Assembly (NCBI GenBank): GCA_002694345.1
Contig: NZLV01000070.1
Span: 1 to 6,304, forward strand
DNA length: 6,304 nucleotides
Reading direction: 5' to 3'
Source: Maricaulis sp.
GTDB taxonomy: Bacteria; Pseudomonadota; Alphaproteobacteria; Caulobacterales; Maricaulaceae
The notes below the pieces were generated by a model that made no database searches, was not told where the DNA came from, and worked only from the letters and a program-made list of their open reading frames with translations. The position numbers and the translations under genes are program-made. The first letter of the stretch is position 1. Each line of letters starts with the position of its first letter. Shown here in pieces: positions 5,524 through 6,304 of the stretch.

Positions 5524-6304
5524 TGACCGACACGGCACCCATCGTCGTGTCGATGGGTGATCCGGCTGGTGTCGGCCCCGAGATCATCCTGAAAGCCTGG
5601 CACGGCCTGCGCCATCATCCGATGGTGTTTGCCGCCATTGGCGAATTCGATGTTTTCGCGAAGACCGCAGAGGCGCTGGGCCTGCCCGGCCCGATCCCGA
5701 TCGACACGCCCGCCCGTGCTGGCGATCATTTCGCTGACAGCCTGCCGGTTCTGGGCACTCATGCAGCCCTTACCCGACCGGTTCTTCCCGGCCAGCCTGA
5801 CGCCGCCCATGCCGCGGCCACCAAGGCGGCCATCGAGGACGGCGTACGCTATTGTCTCGACGGATCCGCCAGCGCGCTGGTCACGGCTCCGATCGCGAAA
5901 TCGGTGATGTATGAGGCCGGCTTCACCTTTCCCGGCCATACCGAATTTCTCGCCGAGCTGACCGCCCATGTGGCGCAGGACGGCCCGCGCGGTCCGGCCA
6001 TGATGCTGAGCGGTGGCGGGCTGCGCGTCGTGCTGGTGACGATCCATGAGCCCCTCAAGCGCGCGATCACATTGATCCGTGAGGACAGCATCGCGCACAT
6101 CGCCCGTCTGACCCATCACGCCCTGCAACGCGATTACGGCATCGCCCATCCGCGCCTGGCGCTGGCGGGTCTCAATCCGCATGCCGGCGAAGGCGGTTCT
6201 CTGGGCGATGAGGAAATCCGCATCCTCAATCCGGCCGCGGCCAAGCTGCGCGCCGAAGGGGTCGAGATCAGTGATGCCCGGCCGCCGGACACGCTCTTTC
6301 ATGA
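5523..6304 (+). CDS. pdxA: 4-hydroxythreonine-4-phosphate dehydrogenase PdxA (partial, 3' end outside window)
   Basis: PdxA oxidises 4-phosphohydroxy-L-threonine with NAD(P)+. The product loses CO2 to give 3-amino-2-oxopropyl phosphate, which PdxJ condenses with deoxyxylulose phosphate to pyridoxine phosphate (cytoplasmic, DXP-dependent vitamin B6 pathway). The frame is open to the window end, giving 260 residues; E. coli PdxA has 329, so about 70 are missing. Visible motifs are VVSMGDPAGVGPEI (8-21), VTAPIAK (120-126), FPGHTEF (136-142), VTIHEPL (172-178), LAGLNPHAGEGGSLGDEE (about 215-232) and PPDTLFH at the edge. His139-Thr140 correspond to the substrate phosphate-binding His136-Thr137 of E. 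coli. His175 and His220 correspond to metal ligands His166 and His211. The third ligand (His266, in MYHDQG) would lie beyond the window. The His139-His175 spacing is six residues longer than in E. coli. The start codon overlaps the surA stop (TAATG) with little Shine-Dalgarno, so translation is probably coupled to surA. There is no signal peptide, as expected. Confidence 0.95.
   Translation, partial: MTDTAPIVVSMGDPAGVGPEIILKAWHGLRHHPMVFAAIGEFDVFAKTAEALGLPGPIPIDTPARAGDHFADSLPVLGTHAALTRPVLPGQPDAAHAAATKAAIEDGVRYCLDGSASALVTAPIAKSVMYEAGFTFPGHTEFLAELTAHVAQDGPRGPAMMLSGGGLRVVLVTIHEPLKRAITLIREDSIAHIARLTHHALQRDYGIAHPRLALAGLNPHAGEGGSLGDEEIRILNPAAAKLRAEGVEISDARPPDTLFH

Noticed and set aside
4183..5538. 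Long antisense open frame (451 codons) opposite surA
   Set aside because: It is the mirror of the surA codon pattern in high-GC DNA. Its translation shows no recognisable domain, while the + strand encodes a complete SurA with signal peptide and parvulin motif.
5448..6302. Antisense open frame (284 codons) opposite pdxA
   Set aside because: The + strand shows every expected PdxA motif through this region, so the opposite frame is a shadow.

Overview
The window is a densely packed, high-GC stretch of bacterial chromosome with every gene on the + strand. In order it holds lptF (3' part only), lptG, lptD, surA and pdxA (5' part only). Gene content, order and protein style (short LptF/LptG permease subunits directly followed by LptD, then SurA and PdxA) point to an alphaproteobacterium. 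A stalked or marine Caulobacterales/Hyphomonadales (Maricaulis-like) organism is my best guess. That placement is inference from sequence style, not a database match.

Layout. Positions 1-807 are the C-terminal two thirds of LptF, with the start outside the window. lptG (804-1901) overlaps lptF by four bases (ATGA). lptD follows: its frame is open from an ATG at 1898 that overlaps the lptG stop, but the ATG at 1985 has a good ribosome binding site and begins a clean signal peptide, so I place the start there. After a 56-base gap comes surA (4243-5523), whose stop overlaps the pdxA start by one base (TAATG). pdxA is open to the end of the window and lacks about its last 70 residues. The only gaps between genes are about 83 and 56 bases. 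I see no RNA gene, mobile element, CRISPR array, convincing promoter or terminator.

How the genes work together. LptF and LptG are the inner-membrane permease pair of the LptB2FG ABC transporter, which extracts lipopolysaccharide from the inner membrane. LptD is the outer-membrane barrel that inserts it into the outer leaflet. SurA is the periplasmic chaperone that escorts barrel proteins, LptD among them, to the Bam complex. PdxA is a vitamin B6 biosynthesis enzyme with no direct role in this process, but it is commonly linked to surA (lptD-surA-pdxA-rsmA in E. coli). The tight spacing suggests one transcript.

This is a conserved housekeeping cluster and I do not see a new biological system. 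The points worth a second look are small: a reduced cysteine set in LptD, a degenerate second parvulin-like domain with a cysteine pair in SurA, changed TM1/TM2 residues in LptG, and inverted repeats just upstream of the surA and pdxA start codons.
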